Source: Streptomyces actuosus (GTDB lineage: Bacteria; Actinomycetota; Actinomycetes; Streptomycetales; Streptomycetaceae). Taken from it: a stretch of 64,000 nt of DNA. The translations under genes and the position numbers were made by a program. The notes beneath the pieces were generated by a model, which saw only the letters and a list, made by a program, of their open reading frames with translations, had not been told where the DNA came from and did not search any database. Positions 63,372 to 64,000 of the stretch are shown here, in pieces (position 1 is the first letter of the stretch; the number at the start of each line of letters is the position of its first letter). Location: assembly GCF_016921115.1 (NCBI RefSeq), contig NZ_JAFFZS010000021.1, positions 1-64,000 of the forward strand, given 5' to 3'.

Positions 63372-64000
63372 CTACTTCCGCGGGGCGACGCCCGCCAGGC
63401 CGTGGCGCAGCAGGGCGTAGGCGTGATCGGCGTCGGCGACCGCCTCGGGGTGGACCTCGTCCGCGGACCGTCCCGCGACGATGCGCCGCCAGTTCACCGA
63501 CGCCAGGATGCGCTCGGTGGCGATCACCTGGCCGGCCAGCAGGGCCGCGGTGATCTCGCGGTCCGAGTCGAGCGCGCCGGCCAGGGTCTCGGCCAGCGCG
63601 TCCTCGGCCTGGGCCAGGTACTTGCTGACGCGCGCCACCAGGCTCGGCGTGGAGTACACGAGATGGTGAAAGGCCAGGACGTCCTCGTCGTCGTTGAGCC
63701 CCGTGATGGGGTCCCGGGCCGCCAGCCCGTCCAGGAAGTGCTGGTGCAGCGCGTCGATCGCGGACACCCCGGGCGGCCGCTCGGCCACGACGCTGCTGGC
63801 CACCGTCTGGTGGTCGGCGAAGCGGTGGACGACCAGGTCTTCCTTGGTGGGGAAGTACTTGAACAGCGTGGGTTTGGAGACCTCGGCGACCGCCGCGATG
63901 TCGACGACCGAGACCTGGTCGAACCCGTGCTCCAGGAAGAGCGTGATCGCCGTGTCGGAGATCGTCTCTCGCGTTCGCTGTTTCTTGCGCTCCCGCAAGC
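63372..64000 (-). CDS. TetR family transcriptional regulator, partial at window edge
   Basis: At least 208 residues of a TetR/AcrR repressor. The helix-turn-helix (TISDTAITLFLEHGFDQVSV, VSKPTLFKYFPTKEDL) is complete, and the ligand domain follows. The only codon available as a start inside the window is a TTG two bases from the edge, so the real start is probably outside. It likely controls the convergent FAD monooxygenase operon. Confidence 0.88.
   Translation of the reverse strand, partial: LRERKKQRTRETISDTAITLFLEHGFDQVSVVDIAAVAEVSKPTLFKYFPTKEDLVVHRFADHQTVASSVVAERPPGVSAIDALHQHFLDGLAARDPITGLNDDEDVLAFHHLVYSTPSLVARVSKYLAQAEDALAETLAGALDSDREITAALLAGQVIATERILASVNWRRIVAGRSADEVHPEAVADADHAYALLRHGLAGVAPRK

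Overview
The window is chromosomal DNA from a high-GC actinomycete, almost certainly a Streptomyces. Evidence for this is the strong G/C bias at third codon positions, many GTG starts behind GGAGG-type ribosome binding sites, a Streptomyces-type 5S rRNA at the left edge, and lineage-typical families (paired DUF881 proteins around a small basic membrane protein, an FHA/MerR/DUF151/MerR series, DUF5999, Tat/lipobox lipoproteins).

Layout: (1) 1-8980 is the 3' end of an rRNA operon, then a conserved actinobacterial core block: CDP-alcohol phosphatidyltransferase, a nucleotidyltransferase-phosphohexomutase fusion, DUF881/small basic/DUF881, a GarA-like FHA protein, MerR, bifunctional nuclease, MerR. 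(2) 9069-24324 is housekeeping: DNA polymerase IV, a PRC-barrel protein, gcvP under a tandem-type glycine riboswitch, a molybdate uptake operon (modA-modB-modC) flanked by two TOBE/Mop proteins, a GCS2-family ligase, a CPBP membrane protein and a PhzF-like isomerase. (3) 24583-30666 is accessory: a frame-disrupted gene, then a compact Tn7-like transposon with one five-gene operon, tnsA-tnsB-tnsC-tniQ plus an SMI1/KNR4 gene, between ends rich in GTCTC/GAGAC motifs. (4) 30684-55824 is ordinary chromosome: PadR, ClpN-domain protein, three EamA exporters, several FMN-binding split-barrel proteins, MocR and LysR regulators with recognisable operators, a Rieske lipoprotein, a HipA-like/DUF3037 pair, an SDR pair behind a strong promoter, an orphan oligopeptide-type binding protein, ung, a Gfo/Idh/MocA oxidoreductase, lnt, an MFS exporter and more SDR/hydrolase genes. 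(5) 55940-60829 is a junkyard of mobile DNA: the last ~45 codons of uppP, a tyrosine-recombinase remnant, an intact AAA+ ATPase with a nuclease-like C-terminus, and broken IS4, ISAzo13 and IS256 transposases joined end to end. (6) 61062-64000 is an FAD monooxygenase, a PaiB-like protein and a convergent TetR gene that runs off the right edge.

The most notable system is the Tn7-like element. All four core transposition proteins keep recognisable catalytic or binding motifs, except that TnsA shows an altered third active-site motif. There is no conventional cargo apart from the SMI1/KNR4 gene, which lies 12 bases downstream of tniQ on the same strand and so looks co-transcribed with the transposition genes. 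The second notable point is the loss of uppP, cut by rearranged mobile DNA; the cell presumably has another undecaprenyl-diphosphatase. All calls come from reading the sequence and recalled family knowledge; no database search was run.
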